Below are positions 6,459 through 6,503 of a DNA stretch of 6,503 nt, piece after piece. The translations under genes were made by a program, and so were the position numbers. The stretch is from Pseudomonadota bacterium (GTDB taxonomy: Bacteria > Pseudomonadota > Gammaproteobacteria > Burkholderiales > Thiobacillaceae). The DNA is taken from assembly GCA_021780975.1 (NCBI GenBank), contig JAJXXS010000254.1:1-6503 (forward strand). Reading direction: 5' to 3'. Within the stretch, counting starts at the first letter, position 1. Each line of letters begins with the position of its first letter. The notes beneath the pieces were generated by a model that was not told the origin of the DNA, searched no databases, and worked only from the letters and a program-made list of their open reading frames with translations.

Positions 6459-6503
6459 AATAAGCGTGGTCGTCGGCTTCAACGTCTTCGCCCTCCACCT
6501 TGC
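6457..6503 (-). CDS. cydB: Probable C-terminus of CydB, cytochrome bd oxidase subunit II (partial)
   Basis: Only the last 14 codons and a TAA stop are in the window; they read KVEGEDVEADDHAY. E. coli CydB, as I recall it, ends RITKEDIERNTHSLY: a basic residue, then an E-D-[IV]-E core, then a His and a terminal Tyr. This matches with one residue fewer. The position directly ahead of a CydX-like gene, in the same direction and 10 bases from its start, is the usual cydA-cydB-cydX order. CydB is the structural, quinol-oxidase partner of CydA in the inner membrane; none of its functional residues are visible here. The call is an inference from a short tail plus context, and would be weak without the neighbour. 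Confidence 0.7.
   Translation of the reverse strand, partial: KVEGEDVEADDHAY

Noticed and set aside
6447..6482. A longer CydX-like protein starting at TTG 6482
   Set aside because: It would overlap the end of the upstream cydB-like frame, add 12 polar residues ahead of a hydrophobic helix, and ignore the AAGGAG before the ATG at 6446.
1..6503. Mobile element, CRISPR array, tRNA or rRNA
   Set aside because: No transposase, terminal inverted repeats, regularly spaced repeats or RNA-gene signatures were found; coding sequence fills nearly the whole window.

Overview
The window is about 60% G+C by eye, with dense, tightly packed genes, and every gene belongs to a family typical of Pseudomonadota. 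A beta- or gammaproteobacterium is the likeliest source. No rRNA or unique marker is present, so I do not name a genus. Nothing points to a mobile element, a CRISPR array or a prophage. This looks like core chromosome centred on respiration, efflux and stress response.

Layout, left to right. Bases 2-1708 (+) hold the C-terminal half or so of an RND-type (HAE-1) multidrug efflux pump, whose start lies outside the window. Six bases later, facing it, is a minus-strand two-gene unit: a universal stress protein (start 2571) followed by a small DUF202/YidH-type membrane protein (end 1715), joined by a 4-base ATGA overlap. A 122-base divergent control region (2572-2693) separates this unit from cydD (2694-4427, +) and cydC (4424-6190, +), which are also joined by an ATGA overlap. 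On the minus strand, facing cydC, is a 63-residue two-helix membrane protein (6255-6446). Its second half carries the WYFAW-x-x-GT signature of CydX, the small subunit of cytochrome bd oxidase. The last 47 bases (6457-6503) encode 14 residues and a stop that fit the C-terminus of CydB. A strong hairpin with a U-tract on the minus strand (6209-6235) separates the two convergent units.

How they work together. CydDC is the heterodimeric ABC exporter needed to assemble cytochrome bd quinol oxidase, and the right edge of the window is the 3' end of what looks like the oxidase operon itself (cydB-cydX, presumably with cydA further right). The oxidase and its maturation transporter therefore sit tail to tail, so they must be transcribed from separate promoters. 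The most unusual item is the CydX-like protein: it has an extra N-terminal transmembrane helix, where the E. coli protein is a single helix of 37 residues.
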